Shown here: one piece after another, positions 7,054-14,607 of the stretch
Position numbering within the stretch: the stretch's first letter is position 1
Layout: every line of letters starts with the position of its first letter
Origin: an uncultured Leptotrichiaceae bacterium
Lineage (GTDB): Bacteria > Fusobacteriota > Fusobacteriia > Fusobacteriales > Leptotrichiaceae
Assembly (NCBI GenBank): GCA_938037005.1
Contig: CALHVR010000103.1
Span: 1 to 14,881, forward strand
Direction: 5' to 3'
DNA length: 14,881 nt
Made by a program: the position numbers and the translations under genes
Notes under the pieces: generated by a model
Told to the model about the DNA's origin: nothing
Database searches by the model: none
What the model saw: the letters and a program-made list of their open reading frames with translations, nothing else

Positions 7054-7830
7054 ATGAAAAATAAAAAAGAGTATAAAGAATATTTTGATATAAAAAAAGA
7101 AAGAGAAAGAGATAGAAGACTTGTAGATAGTTTTAATTACGCGATAGAAGGGTTAATAACAGCGATTAGAAATGAAAAACATATGAAAGTTCATGTAATT
7201 GCAACAATACTTATATTAATCTTGGCTATTTTTATGAATGCAAGCAAAGTAGAAATATTAATAATTTCAATTTCAGTTGCATTTGTAGTAATAACAGAGC
7301 TTATAAATACAGCAGTTGAAGCTTTAGTTGATTTAGTTTCACCAGAAAGACATAAATTGGCTAAAATTGCAAAAGATGTTGCAGCTGGAGCAGTATTAGT
7401 TGCAGCAATAAATGCTTTAAATGTTGGATATTTGTTATTTTATGATAAATTACTAGATATATTTGATACTCATAATAAAATGCACATAATAGCAAGTAGA
7501 AAAGGTAATATTTCAATATTAATTTTAGTTTTAATTGCAATTATAGTAATAATTATTAAATCATTTTATAAAAAAGGTACACCACTTGAAGGTGGAATTC
7601 CGAGTGGACATAGTGCTATAGCTTTTGCAATTTTTGGGATAGTATTATTTATGACTAATGATGTTAGAGTTTTAGTTTTAGTATTTTTAATGGCATTATT
7701 AGTTGCCCAAAGTAGAGTAAAGGCAGGAATTCATAGTATAAGAGAAGTTTGTGCAGGTGGAGTATTAGGGTTTATAATATCCACAGGGATTTTATGGATA
7801 ATGACAAGTTTTGGGATATTGTATAATTAA
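7054..7830 (+). CDS. Undecaprenol/diacylglycerol kinase fused to PAP2-type lipid phosphatase
   Basis: This is a 258-residue integral membrane protein made of two enzymes. Residues 20-130 are a DgkA/UdpK-type kinase: an amphipathic start (SFNYAIEGLITAIRNEKHMKVH), three membrane helices, and the active-site motif ITELINTAVEALVD (80-93) with glutamates 82 and 89, followed by KIAKDVAAGAVL. Residues 150-258 are a PAP2/type-2 phosphatidic-acid-phosphatase domain with GGIPSGHS (PSGH at 183-186) and SRVKAGIHSIRE at 220-231 (arginine 221, histidine 227). The usual aspartate after that histidine is glutamate 231, and no clear KX6RP first motif is seen. The kinase would make undecaprenyl phosphate from undecaprenol; the phosphatase could make it from the pyrophosphate. 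This supplies the carrier used by the adjacent sugar-phosphate transferase (inference). Action on diacylglycerol or phosphatidylglycerophosphate is an alternative. The nearest Shine-Dalgarno candidates (GGGAAGG at 7036-7042, GAGG at 7048-7051) are not ideally spaced. Confidence 0.9.
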   Translation: MKNKKEYKEYFDIKKERERDRRLVDSFNYAIEGLITAIRNEKHMKVHVIATILILILAIFMNASKVEILIISISVAFVVITELINTAVEALVDLVSPERHKLAKIAKDVAAGAVLVAAINALNVGYLLFYDKLLDIFDTHNKMHIIASRKGNISILILVLIAIIVIIIKSFYKKGTPLEGGIPSGHSAIAFAIFGIVLFMTNDVRVLVLVFLMALLVAQSRVKAGIHSIREVCAGGVLGFIISTGILWIMTSFGILYN

Positions 7831-7835
7831 ATAAT

Positions 7836-7873
7836 GAACCTCTAAATAATGAAAATGTTATTTGGAGGTTTTT
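7836..7873 (+). terminator. Rho-independent terminator after the glycan unit
   Basis: A 13-bp stem pairs 7837-7849 (AACCTCTAAATAA) with 7858-7870 (TTATTTGGAGGTT), with one G-U pair and an 8-base loop, followed by T's to 7873. It begins six bases after the stop codon of the kinase-phosphatase gene and ends the glycan transcription unit. Confidence 0.8.
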
Positions 7874-7979
7874 AAAATATAGTTAATACTTGGAGGAACA
7901 ATTATCTTAGAAAAAATACTTTAAAAGTATGACACTTTGAGTAGCAATTTACAATTCATAAAAATTAAAGGAGCCAAGC

Positions 7980-8008
7980 TACAAATAATAAAAAAAATAT
8001 GTTATAAT
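7980..8008 (+). promoter_or_regulatory. Extended -10 promoter for rapZ-uvrC
   Basis: TGTTATAAT at 8000-8008 is a perfect extended -10 element (TGn plus TATAAT). The -35 region (TACAAA at 7980-7985 with a 17-base spacer) is weak, which is common for extended -10 promoters. It lies 33 bases before the rapZ ATG at 8042, so a transcript starting near 8015 would carry the rapZ Shine-Dalgarno. Its position also argues against longer rapZ start sites upstream. Confidence 0.6.
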
Positions 8009-8041
8009 AAATGGGTTTATACCAATTTTAGGAGAAAAATA

Positions 8042-8923
8042 ATGGAAGATAAAAGTGAGAAAAAAGATCTTGTAATAATAACAGGAATGAGTGGAGCTGG
8101 GAAATCGGAAGCTATGGATTTTTTTGAGGATAGAGGTTATTTTTGTATAGATAATTTTCCAATAAATTTATTTCAATATTTGAATGAAATATTTATTAGT
8201 AGCGAAAAACGAGATAAAATTGCAGTAGCAATAGATATTCGTAATCAAGAATTTATTGAGCAATTTCATAAGCAATTGAAATTATTGGGTGATTTGAATA
8301 TAAATTATACAATAATATATTTAGATGCGAGAACAAATGTACTTGTAAATAGATATGAGCTTACTAGGAGAAAGCATCCATTAAATAAATACGATACTTT
8401 AATTGAAAATATTGAAGCTGAAAGAAAATTAATAAAAGACTTTATGTTGAGAGCAGATTTAGTTATAGATACATCAAAAACATCTGTAAAAGAATTTGAA
8501 AATATATTAGAAAAAGAGTTTGTGCATAAAACAAAAAAACTTAGTATAAATTTAACATCTTTTGGATTTAAGTATGGAATACCGTTAGATATGCATTTAA
8601 TGTTTGACTTAAGATTTTTACCTAATCCGTACTATATTCCAGAGTTAAGGGAAAAAACAGGAAATCATGAAGATGTAAGTAATTATGTTTTAGGATTAGA
8701 AGAAAGTCAAGAATTTTATAAAATGCTATATGATATGTTAATGTACTTAATTCCAAAATATGAAAAAGATGGGAAAGCCCATTTAAGAATAGGAATTGGA
8801 TGTTCAGGAGGCCAACATAGATCTGCTACTTTTGTGAATAAACTTTATGAAGATTTGAATAAGAATTTAAACTATAAAGTGACAAAATATCATAGAGAAA
8901 TTGGAGATAAAAAAGAATTATAA
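8042..8923 (+). CDS. rapZ: RNase adapter / nucleotide-binding protein RapZ (YvcJ family)
   Basis: RapZ proteins bind nucleotides and, in enterobacteria, guide RNase E to the GlmZ small RNA in response to glucosamine-6-phosphate. In Gram-positives the homologue YvcJ has a less clear signalling role. The 293-residue protein has a P-loop GMSGAGKS at residues 15-22, CIDNFP at 35-40, DIRN at 65-68, and the C-terminal domain with GCSGGQHRSATF from 253, then KYHREI. Length matches the family. The frame stays open upstream to a TTG at 7937, but the extra 35 residues are not family-like and span a promoter, while ATG 8042 follows TAGGAG (8029-8034) at 7 bases. The stop overlaps the uvrC start as TAATG. 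The usual Gram-positive partners yvcK and whiA are not adjacent. Confidence 0.95.
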   Translation: MEDKSEKKDLVIITGMSGAGKSEAMDFFEDRGYFCIDNFPINLFQYLNEIFISSEKRDKIAVAIDIRNQEFIEQFHKQLKLLGDLNINYTIIYLDARTNVLVNRYELTRRKHPLNKYDTLIENIEAERKLIKDFMLRADLVIDTSKTSVKEFENILEKEFVHKTKKLSINLTSFGFKYGIPLDMHLMFDLRFLPNPYYIPELREKTGNHEDVSNYVLGLEESQEFYKMLYDMLMYLIPKYEKDGKAHLRIGIGCSGGQHRSATFVNKLYEDLNKNLNYKVTKYHREIGDKKEL

Positions 8924-10707
8924 TGAATGAAAATATAAAATCGCCTATTCCATATAACGAAATTCCGATAAATCCGGGAGTTTATCTTATGAAAAATGAG
9001 CGAGGGAAAATAATTTATGTTGGTAAAGCAAAAAATTTAAAAAATCGAGTTTCATCATATTTTAAAAATGTAAATTCTCATAATGTTAAGACGTTGGAAT
9101 TGGTAAAAAATATAAGAGATATTGAATTTTTTATATGTAATACTGAGGTTGAGGCATTGATTTTAGAAAATAATTTAATAAAAAAAAATAAACCTAAATA
9201 TAATATCTTATTAAAAGATGAAAAGACTTATCCATATATAAAATTTACAAAAGAAGAATTTCCAATGCTTGAAATTGTAAGAAGTACGAAAAAATTAGAT
9301 GAAAATGGAGAATATTTTGGACCTTATCCGATGGGAATTTTTGCTGCAATAAAAGTTTTGTTAAGAGTTTTTCCAATTAGAGATAAAAATAAAACGATAA
9401 GTTATATTACACAACCATATTTAAAACATTTTATGAAAAAAAATGAATTTCATAAAATAACTCCAGAAATAAAAGAAGAATATTTGAAAAATGTTGATAA
9501 TTTAAAGAAATTTCTTAGAAATCAACAAAATGATATTTTAGAATATTTAGAAAAAAGAATGCAACAATTTAGTGAAAATATGGAGTTTGAACGTGCAATT
9601 TCTGAGCGAGAAAAAATAAAATTATTAAAACGAATGCAAGAAACACAAATTATAGAATATAGTAAAGAAATTGATGAGGATGTGTTTGTATTTGAAGAAA
9701 AACGAGATCAAGTATTTTTATGTATTTTAAATATTCGTGAAGGAAAAGTTATAAATAAAAATCATATTAAAATATCTATGGAGACAAGTCAGGAAGATAA
9801 TTTATTTGAAAGATTGATTACATCTTATTATGAAAAGAGAAATATCCCCAAAAATGTAATATGTAATTCAATTTTTGAAAGTCAAGAAGAACTTATAAAA
9901 GCTTGGGCAAAATTAAAAAAAGGAAAAGAAATCAAAATGTATTTTCCTAAAATTAATAGTCGTAGATATCAATTATTGGAAATGGGATATTTAAATTTGA
10001 ATGAAGAAGTAGAAAAACATTATAGACAGAAAAAAATAATAAGAGAAGGTTTAAATAATTTAAAGAGAACATTGGATTTAAAGAAAAATCCTTATAGAAT
10101 CGAATGTTTTGATATTTCAAATATTCAAGGGACAGATCCAGTAGCAGCAATGACTGTTGCTTTGGACGGGGTGCCAACACCAAAAGAATATAGGCATTTT
10201 AAAATAACGGTAAAAGATACACCAGATGATTTTTTAATGATGAGAGAGGCATTAACACGACGATATAGTAAGTTAGAACCTGACCAAATGCCAGAATTGA
10301 TATTAATAGATGGTGGAAAAGGGCAACTTGGTGTTGCAGTTGAAGTACTTGAACAATTAGGGAAAATAAATTATACGGATATAATAAGTATTGCAAAAAG
10401 AGAAGAAGAAATATTTAAAGATTATGAAAAAGAGCCTTATTTATTTAAACGAAGTGATGAAACATTGAAAATACTTCAAAGATTAAGAGATGAGGCACAT
10501 AGATTTGGGATAACACATCATAGAAAATTAAGAAGTAAAAGAAATGTTAAAAGTGCATTGGATGATATTAATGGAATTGGTCCAAAAAGAAAAAAAGAGT
10601 TAATAAAAAAATTTGGATTAATAAAAAATATAAAAAATGCAACATTAGAAGAATTGATGGAAATTGTACCTCAAAAAATTGCTATTGAAATATTGGAAAA
10701 TTTATAA
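8923..10707 (+). CDS. uvrC: UvrABC excinuclease subunit C
   Basis: UvrC makes both incisions around a DNA lesion in nucleotide-excision repair after loading by UvrA-UvrB. The 594 residues show the complete order: an N-terminal GIY-YIG nuclease (PGVYLMKNERGKIIYVGKAK from residue 18, ending near KPKYN) for the 3' cut, a UVR coiled-coil that binds UvrB near 200-240 (LEYLEKRMQQFSENMEFERA), an RNase H-like endonuclease for the 5' cut (ECFDISNIQGT with aspartate 397, then LILIDGGKGQL), and a tandem helix-hairpin-helix from about 547 (DINGIGPKRKKELIKKFG). Length is normal. ATG 8923 overlaps the rapZ stop by one base. The nearest GGAG is 16 bases away, so translation probably depends on coupling to rapZ. 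No convincing terminator follows the gene. Confidence 0.97.
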   Translation: MNENIKSPIPYNEIPINPGVYLMKNERGKIIYVGKAKNLKNRVSSYFKNVNSHNVKTLELVKNIRDIEFFICNTEVEALILENNLIKKNKPKYNILLKDEKTYPYIKFTKEEFPMLEIVRSTKKLDENGEYFGPYPMGIFAAIKVLLRVFPIRDKNKTISYITQPYLKHFMKKNEFHKITPEIKEEYLKNVDNLKKFLRNQQNDILEYLEKRMQQFSENMEFERAISEREKIKLLKRMQETQIIEYSKEIDEDVFVFEEKRDQVFLCILNIREGKVINKNHIKISMETSQEDNLFERLITSYYEKRNIPKNVICNSIFESQEELIKAWAKLKKGKEIKMYFPKINSRRYQLLEMGYLNLNEEVEKHYRQKKIIREGLNNLKRTLDLKKNPYRIECFDISNIQGTDPVAAMTVALDGVPTPKEYRHFKITVKDTPDDFLMMREALTRRYSKLEPDQMPELILIDGGKGQLGVAVEVLEQLGKINYTDIISIAKREEEIFKDYEKEPYLFKRSDETLKILQRLRDEAHRFGITHHRKLRSKRNVKSALDDINGIGPKRKKELIKKFGLIKNIKNATLEELMEIVPQKIAIEILENL

Positions 10708-10737
10708 AAAATTATAATTATAAAGGATTTGATAAAA

Positions 10738-11091
10738 ATGAGTTTGGAAAATAAATATGGATGAAGCTGCAATAAATAATTCAATAATAGAAAAAGATGT
10801 TAAAATTGTCGGATTTATTATTAGATAAACAAAAAAATAAACTAATTTTCTTTTGGAGATATTAGTGAAATTAAGACAAAATCAAATAAAATTAAAAAGA
10901 AGGATTTTAGTACTTGAAAATAATCAATTTCATGGGTATACTTATAATGAAAATAATATAATTATTTTTGTTAGTGGAGAAAATCCAGTATATATAAAGA
11001 TTATAAAATAGATATTAATTTGGAGAGAGTAAATATAAAAGATTTATTTTTTAAAAATTCAAATTATTATGTTTCAGATTTTTTTAATTAA
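10738..11091 (+). pseudogene. Decayed short gene of unknown function between uvrC and the transporter
   Basis: The 430 bases from 10708 to 11137 hold no intact gene, but protein-like reading jumps between frames. ATG 10738, after AAAGGA at 10721-10726, starts MSLENKYG and stops at 10764. A +1 shift gives DEAAINNSIIEKDVKIVGF, ending at 10828. After stops, 10865-11011 (GTG start, weak GGAG) reads 48 residues including QFHGYTYNENNIIIFVSGEN. A -1 shift near 10993-11000 continues as DYKIDINLERVNIKDLFF and stops at 11091. Stitched together this would be a protein of about 115 residues with several frame breaks and stops. I do not recognise the family. Alternatively the 23- and 48-codon pieces could be real small genes, or the stretch could be plain spacer whose AT bias mimics coding sequence. 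No riboswitch or clear promoter was found here. Confidence 0.4.
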
Positions 11092-11137
11092 ATATACATT
11101 TTAGTTATTACAGAAAATAAAAATAGTAGGAGGAAGT

Positions 11138-12658
11138 ATGAGTGACTATATTTTAGAAATGAAAAATATGAGGAAAGAATTTTTTGGTGGTAAAATAGTT
11201 GCAAATGATGATATCACTTTAAAAGTGAAAAAAGGTGAAATTCATGCAATAGTTGGTGAAAATGGAGCTGGAAAATCTACATTGATGAAAATACTTAACG
11301 GACTATATATCCCAACATCTGGAGAAATATATTATAAAGGTGTAAAAACAGATATTTCAAGTCCTACAGTTGCTGCAAATTTAGGAATTGGAATGGTTTA
11401 TCAACATTTTATGTTAATTGATACTTTAACAGTTGCAGAGAATATGGTTTTAGGATTTGAACCTAAGAAAAATGGAGTATTTTTTGATTTGGAAGAGGCT
11501 AGAAAGCAAGTAAGAGAAGTTTCTGAAAAATATGGACTAAATATTGATCCGGATGCTAAAGTTTCAGATTTATCAGTGGGAATTCATCAAAGAATTGAAA
11601 TTTTAAAAGTTTTATTTAAAGGTGCAGAGTTATTAATATTTGACGAACCAAGTGCTGTACTTACTCCGCAAGAAGTTATTGAATTGTATGGAATAATGAG
11701 AAATTTAGTAAAAGAAGGAAAAACAATAATTTTTATAACTCATAAATTACATGAAGTATTAGAATTATCTGATAATATAACAGTAATTAGAAGAGGAAAA
11801 GATGTTGGAAATTTATTAACATCTGAAGCTACAAAAGAAAAAATAGCAAATATGATGGTTGGAAGGGTTGTATTATTTGAAGTTGAAAGACCAGAAGTGG
11901 AAATTGGAGAAACAGTTGTAAAAGTAGAAAATTTAGTTGTAAAACATGGAAATATAGAAAAACTTAAAGGTGTTTCATTTGAAATAAAAGAAGGTGAAGT
12001 GTTTGGAATTGCAGGAGTTGAAGGAAATGGACAAACGGAATTAATAGAAGCATTAGCCGGATTAGAAAAAAATGTAAGCGGAACATATAGCATTTCTGGA
12101 GAAGAAGTATTAAATAAAACACCAAAAGTGATAAAAGATAAAGGGTTGGCACATATTCCTGAAGATAGACATAAAAGAGCGACTATTGATGATTTCACAG
12201 TTGAAGAAAATATGGCTTTAGGATTACAAGATTATTATTCTAAAGGAATGATAATGGACTTTAATAAATTATCGCAAAAAACAAATGAGTATATTGAAAA
12301 ATATGATATAAGACCTGCAGAGTGTGGTAAAATAAGATTTGGTGGACTTTCTGGAGGAAACCAACAAAAAGTTGTTGTAGCTAGAGAACTTGAAAGAGAA
12401 AATAAATTTATAATAGCGGCACAACCGACAAGAGGTGTTGACATTGGAGCTATTGAAATGATACACAATACAATCTTGAAAGAAAAAACTAAGAAAAAAG
12501 CAATAATGGTTGTATCTGCTGAACTTTCAGAAGTTATGGCTTTAAGTGATAGAATTGGAGTAATGTATTCTGGACAAATAGTAGGAATATTAGATAGAAA
12601 AGATGCAACAACTGAGAAAATAGGAATACTTATGGCAGGAGGAAAATTAAATGACTAA
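11138..12658 (+). CDS. Nucleoside/BMP-type ABC transporter, double-domain ATPase
   Basis: This 506-residue protein is the energising subunit of a carbohydrate-uptake-type-2 importer, with two ATPase domains in one chain, closest in motif detail to the YufO/NupA branch that serves nucleosides. Domain 1 has Walker A GENGAGKST (40-48), a Q-loop MVYQHFML, signature LSVGIHQ (145-151) and Walker B LLIFDEPSAVLTPQE (aspartate 169, glutamate 170). Domain 2 has GVEGNGQTE from 293, where the Walker lysine is replaced by glutamine, signature LSGGNQQ (404-410), and IIAAQPTRGVD, where the catalytic glutamate is glutamine. These changes are usual in this family, so only one composite site should hydrolyse ATP. 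ATG 11138 follows AGGAGG at 11128-11133. It overlaps the first permease gene by 8 bases. No substrate-binding lipoprotein gene precedes it. Confidence 0.93.
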   Translation: MSDYILEMKNMRKEFFGGKIVANDDITLKVKKGEIHAIVGENGAGKSTLMKILNGLYIPTSGEIYYKGVKTDISSPTVAANLGIGMVYQHFMLIDTLTVAENMVLGFEPKKNGVFFDLEEARKQVREVSEKYGLNIDPDAKVSDLSVGIHQRIEILKVLFKGAELLIFDEPSAVLTPQEVIELYGIMRNLVKEGKTIIFITHKLHEVLELSDNITVIRRGKDVGNLLTSEATKEKIANMMVGRVVLFEVERPEVEIGETVVKVENLVVKHGNIEKLKGVSFEIKEGEVFGIAGVEGNGQTELIEALAGLEKNVSGTYSISGEEVLNKTPKVIKDKGLAHIPEDRHKRATIDDFTVEENMALGLQDYYSKGMIMDFNKLSQKTNEYIEKYDIRPAECGKIRFGGLSGGNQQKVVVARELERENKFIIAAQPTRGVDIGAIEMIHNTILKEKTKKKAIMVVSAELSEVMALSDRIGVMYSGQIVGILDRKDATTEKIGILMAGGKLND

Positions 12659-13739
12659 TATAAAAAGTATAGTGAAGAAAAAAATTATAGAATTTTTACC
12701 TTCAATAATTGCAGTTTTAATTGCAGTAGTTGTAGGTGGATTGATAATGATTTCAAAAGGAGTTAATCCGTTATTGGCTTATTTTGATATGGCAAAAGCA
12801 GCATTTTATCAAGCAAGTCCAAGATCGCCCTTTTTAAGCGGACTAGCTAGGACATTATTTACATCAACACCGTATATTTTTTCAGCTTTAGCAGCAATGA
12901 TTGCATTTAAGGCAGGATTATTTAATATAGGAGCTCAAGGACAAATGGTAGCAGGAGGATTAGCTGCAACTTTTTGGGCAATAACATTTAAAAATTATTT
13001 TTTAGGGAATGCATTTATCGTTACATTAGTTGCGATTTTAGGTGGTTTTTTATGGGCTGGAATTGCAGGATATTTAAAATCAAAATTTGGTGTAAATGAA
13101 GTAATTAGTACAATTATGTTAAATTATATAATGATAGAGATAAGAGGATATTTACTAAATGGAATTTTAAAAGATCCATTATCACAAAATACACAATCAC
13201 CTAAAGTTTTTGAAGGTTCAAGATATATAACATTGTTTTCTAAAATAACAAAACAAAATTTAAATATAGGATTTTTAATAGCTGTTATAATTGTAGTTTT
13301 AGTTTATATATTCTTTAAATATACAAAAATGGGGTATAATATTAAAGCTGTAGGTCAAAGTGAAACAGTTTCAGAAAATGCAGGAATTAATCCAAAAACA
13401 ATGATGTTTATAGCAATGGGACTTGCAGGGGCTGTAGCTGGAATTGGTGGAGCTGAAAGAGTGTTAGGAGGAGCGGCTCAATATGCATTTACAGATCAAA
13501 TAATGGGTGATGCAGGATTTACAGGACTTGCTGTAGCTTTATTAGGAAAAAATAATCCGTTTGGAATATTAATTGCTTCTATTTTCTATGCGTCACTTGA
13601 TGTTGGAGGACAAATGTTACAGCAAAAATATCAAGTAGATAAAGAAATTGTATTAATAATTCAGGCGTTAATAATAATATTTGTAGCAGCAGAAAACTTA
13701 TTTAAGTTCTTCATTGCGAAAAGAAGGGAGAATAAATAA
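12651..13739 (+). CDS. Nucleoside/BMP-type ABC transporter permease 1
   Basis: This is a 362-residue polytopic membrane protein of the BPD_transp_2 permease family (YufP/NupB-like), forming half of the membrane channel. After a basic cytoplasmic start there are about eight to ten hydrophobic segments; the first is near residues 16-36. Family hallmarks are FNIGAQGQMVAGG (91-103), GVNEVISTIMLNYI (147-160), which is the likely contact with the ATPase, and KAVGQSETVSENAGI in the later cytoplasmic loop. ATG 12651 sits inside the end of the ATPase gene (ATGACTAA), with AGGAGG about 8 bases upstream. Its own stop overlaps the next start as TAATG. The three genes are clearly co-translated. This is the larger of the two permeases, as is usual in this operon type. 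Confidence 0.92.
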   Translation: MTNIKSIVKKKIIEFLPSIIAVLIAVVVGGLIMISKGVNPLLAYFDMAKAAFYQASPRSPFLSGLARTLFTSTPYIFSALAAMIAFKAGLFNIGAQGQMVAGGLAATFWAITFKNYFLGNAFIVTLVAILGGFLWAGIAGYLKSKFGVNEVISTIMLNYIMIEIRGYLLNGILKDPLSQNTQSPKVFEGSRYITLFSKITKQNLNIGFLIAVIIVVLVYIFFKYTKMGYNIKAVGQSETVSENAGINPKTMMFIAMGLAGAVAGIGGAERVLGGAAQYAFTDQIMGDAGFTGLAVALLGKNNPFGILIASIFYASLDVGGQMLQQKYQVDKEIVLIIQALIIIFVAAENLFKFFIAKRRENK

Positions 13740-14596
13740 TGGATTTATTATTTTTATTAAAACAAACATTAATAATTGCACCACCTATAATGATAACGGC
13801 AGTTGGAGCGTGTATTTGTGAAAAGAGTGGAGTAACAAACTTAGGATTAGAAGGAACAATGTTAAGTGGAGCGTTTGCAGCGGCAGTAATGAATATAATG
13901 GGTGGGAATCCATATTTAGCAATTTTGGTAGGAATTTTAGTAGGTGGATTAATTTCAGCAATTCACGCATATATTAGTATACATTTAAAAGGTGATCAAA
14001 TAATAAGTGGAGTTGCAATAAATTTATTTGCATTGGCGATAACATCATATTTGATTAAGGCGATATTTAAAGCAGCAGGAACTACGCCCGCAGCACAAAA
14101 TTTAGCAAATCAAAATTTAGTATTAATAATTATATATATATTATCATTTTCTACATATATTTTTATGTATAGAACAGTACTGGGATTAAGAATAAGAGCA
14201 GTTGGAGAACATCCATTGGCAGCTGATACGGTAGGAATTAGCGTTTATAAAGTAAGATATATAAGTGTAATTTTATCAGGGATGTTTGCTGGATTAGGAG
14301 GAGCGTACTTAACTACAGTGATGTTACCAGCATTTTCAAATAATATGTCGGCAGGAAGAGGATTTATGGCAATGGCAGCGATGATTTTCGGTAAATGGAA
14401 TCCACTTGGAGCGATAGCAGCAAGCTTATTATTCGCTTTAGGAGAAGCATTTGCAAATATAGCTAAAGCAGGGAAATTTCCAGTTCCACAACAATTTTTA
14501 ACAATGATACCGTACGTATTAACATTGTTAGCATTAGTAGGATTTGTAGGTAAATCAAGAGCACCAAAAGCATCTGGACAACCATATAATAAATAA
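13739..14596 (+). CDS. Nucleoside/BMP-type ABC transporter permease 2
   Basis: This second permease has 285 residues and belongs to the same family (YufQ/NupC-like); it pairs with permease 1 to form a heterodimeric channel. Motifs are SGVTNLGLEGTM at 30-41, DQIISGVAINLFAL in the middle (the coupling region), RIRAVGEHPLAADTVGI, and a glycine-rich GMFAGLGGAYLTT segment, with about eight hydrophobic helices. ATG 13739 overlaps the permease 1 stop by one base and follows an AAGGGAG sequence about 8 bases upstream. A strong hairpin terminator starts 12 bases after the stop codon, so no receptor or nucleoside-catabolism gene is co-transcribed downstream. Substrate assignment as nucleosides rests on family resemblance; other BMP-receptor ligands are possible. 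Confidence 0.92.
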   Translation: MDLLFLLKQTLIIAPPIMITAVGACICEKSGVTNLGLEGTMLSGAFAAAVMNIMGGNPYLAILVGILVGGLISAIHAYISIHLKGDQIISGVAINLFALAITSYLIKAIFKAAGTTPAAQNLANQNLVLIIIYILSFSTYIFMYRTVLGLRIRAVGEHPLAADTVGISVYKVRYISVILSGMFAGLGGAYLTTVMLPAFSNNMSAGRGFMAMAAMIFGKWNPLGAIAASLLFALGEAFANIAKAGKFPVPQQFLTMIPYVLTLLALVGFVGKSRAPKASGQPYNK

Positions 14597-14607
14597 AAAA
14601 GCAAATT

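Noticed and set aside
7937..8041. TTG-initiated extension adding 35 residues to RapZ
   Set aside because: The extra residues do not resemble the family N-terminus, the stretch contains an extended -10 promoter, and ATG 8042 has a well-spaced Shine-Dalgarno sequence and gives the normal protein length.
10761..10828. INNSIIEKDVKIVG as a piece of a hexapeptide-repeat transferase
   Set aside because: The resemblance is short and weak, and the following sequence does not continue the repeat pattern.
11069..11099. TATACA at 11093-11098 as the -10 of the transporter promoter
   Set aside because: The hexamer is a partial match, there is no extended TG and no acceptable -35 at 16-18 bases, so it is not better than background in this AT-rich DNA.
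11740..12198. Minus-strand open frame of about 150 codons inside the ABC ATPase gene, and similar minus-strand frames elsewhere
   Set aside because: They lie opposite well-supported genes, have low-complexity Leu/Ile/Phe/Ser-rich translations caused by AT bias, and lack Shine-Dalgarno sites and recognisable motifs.
12011..12460. Loss of Walker A lysine and Walker B glutamate in the second ATPase domain, first read as inactivation by mutation
   Set aside because: GVEGNGQTE and AAQPTRGVD are the usual forms of the second domain in this double-domain ATPase family, so this is not decay.
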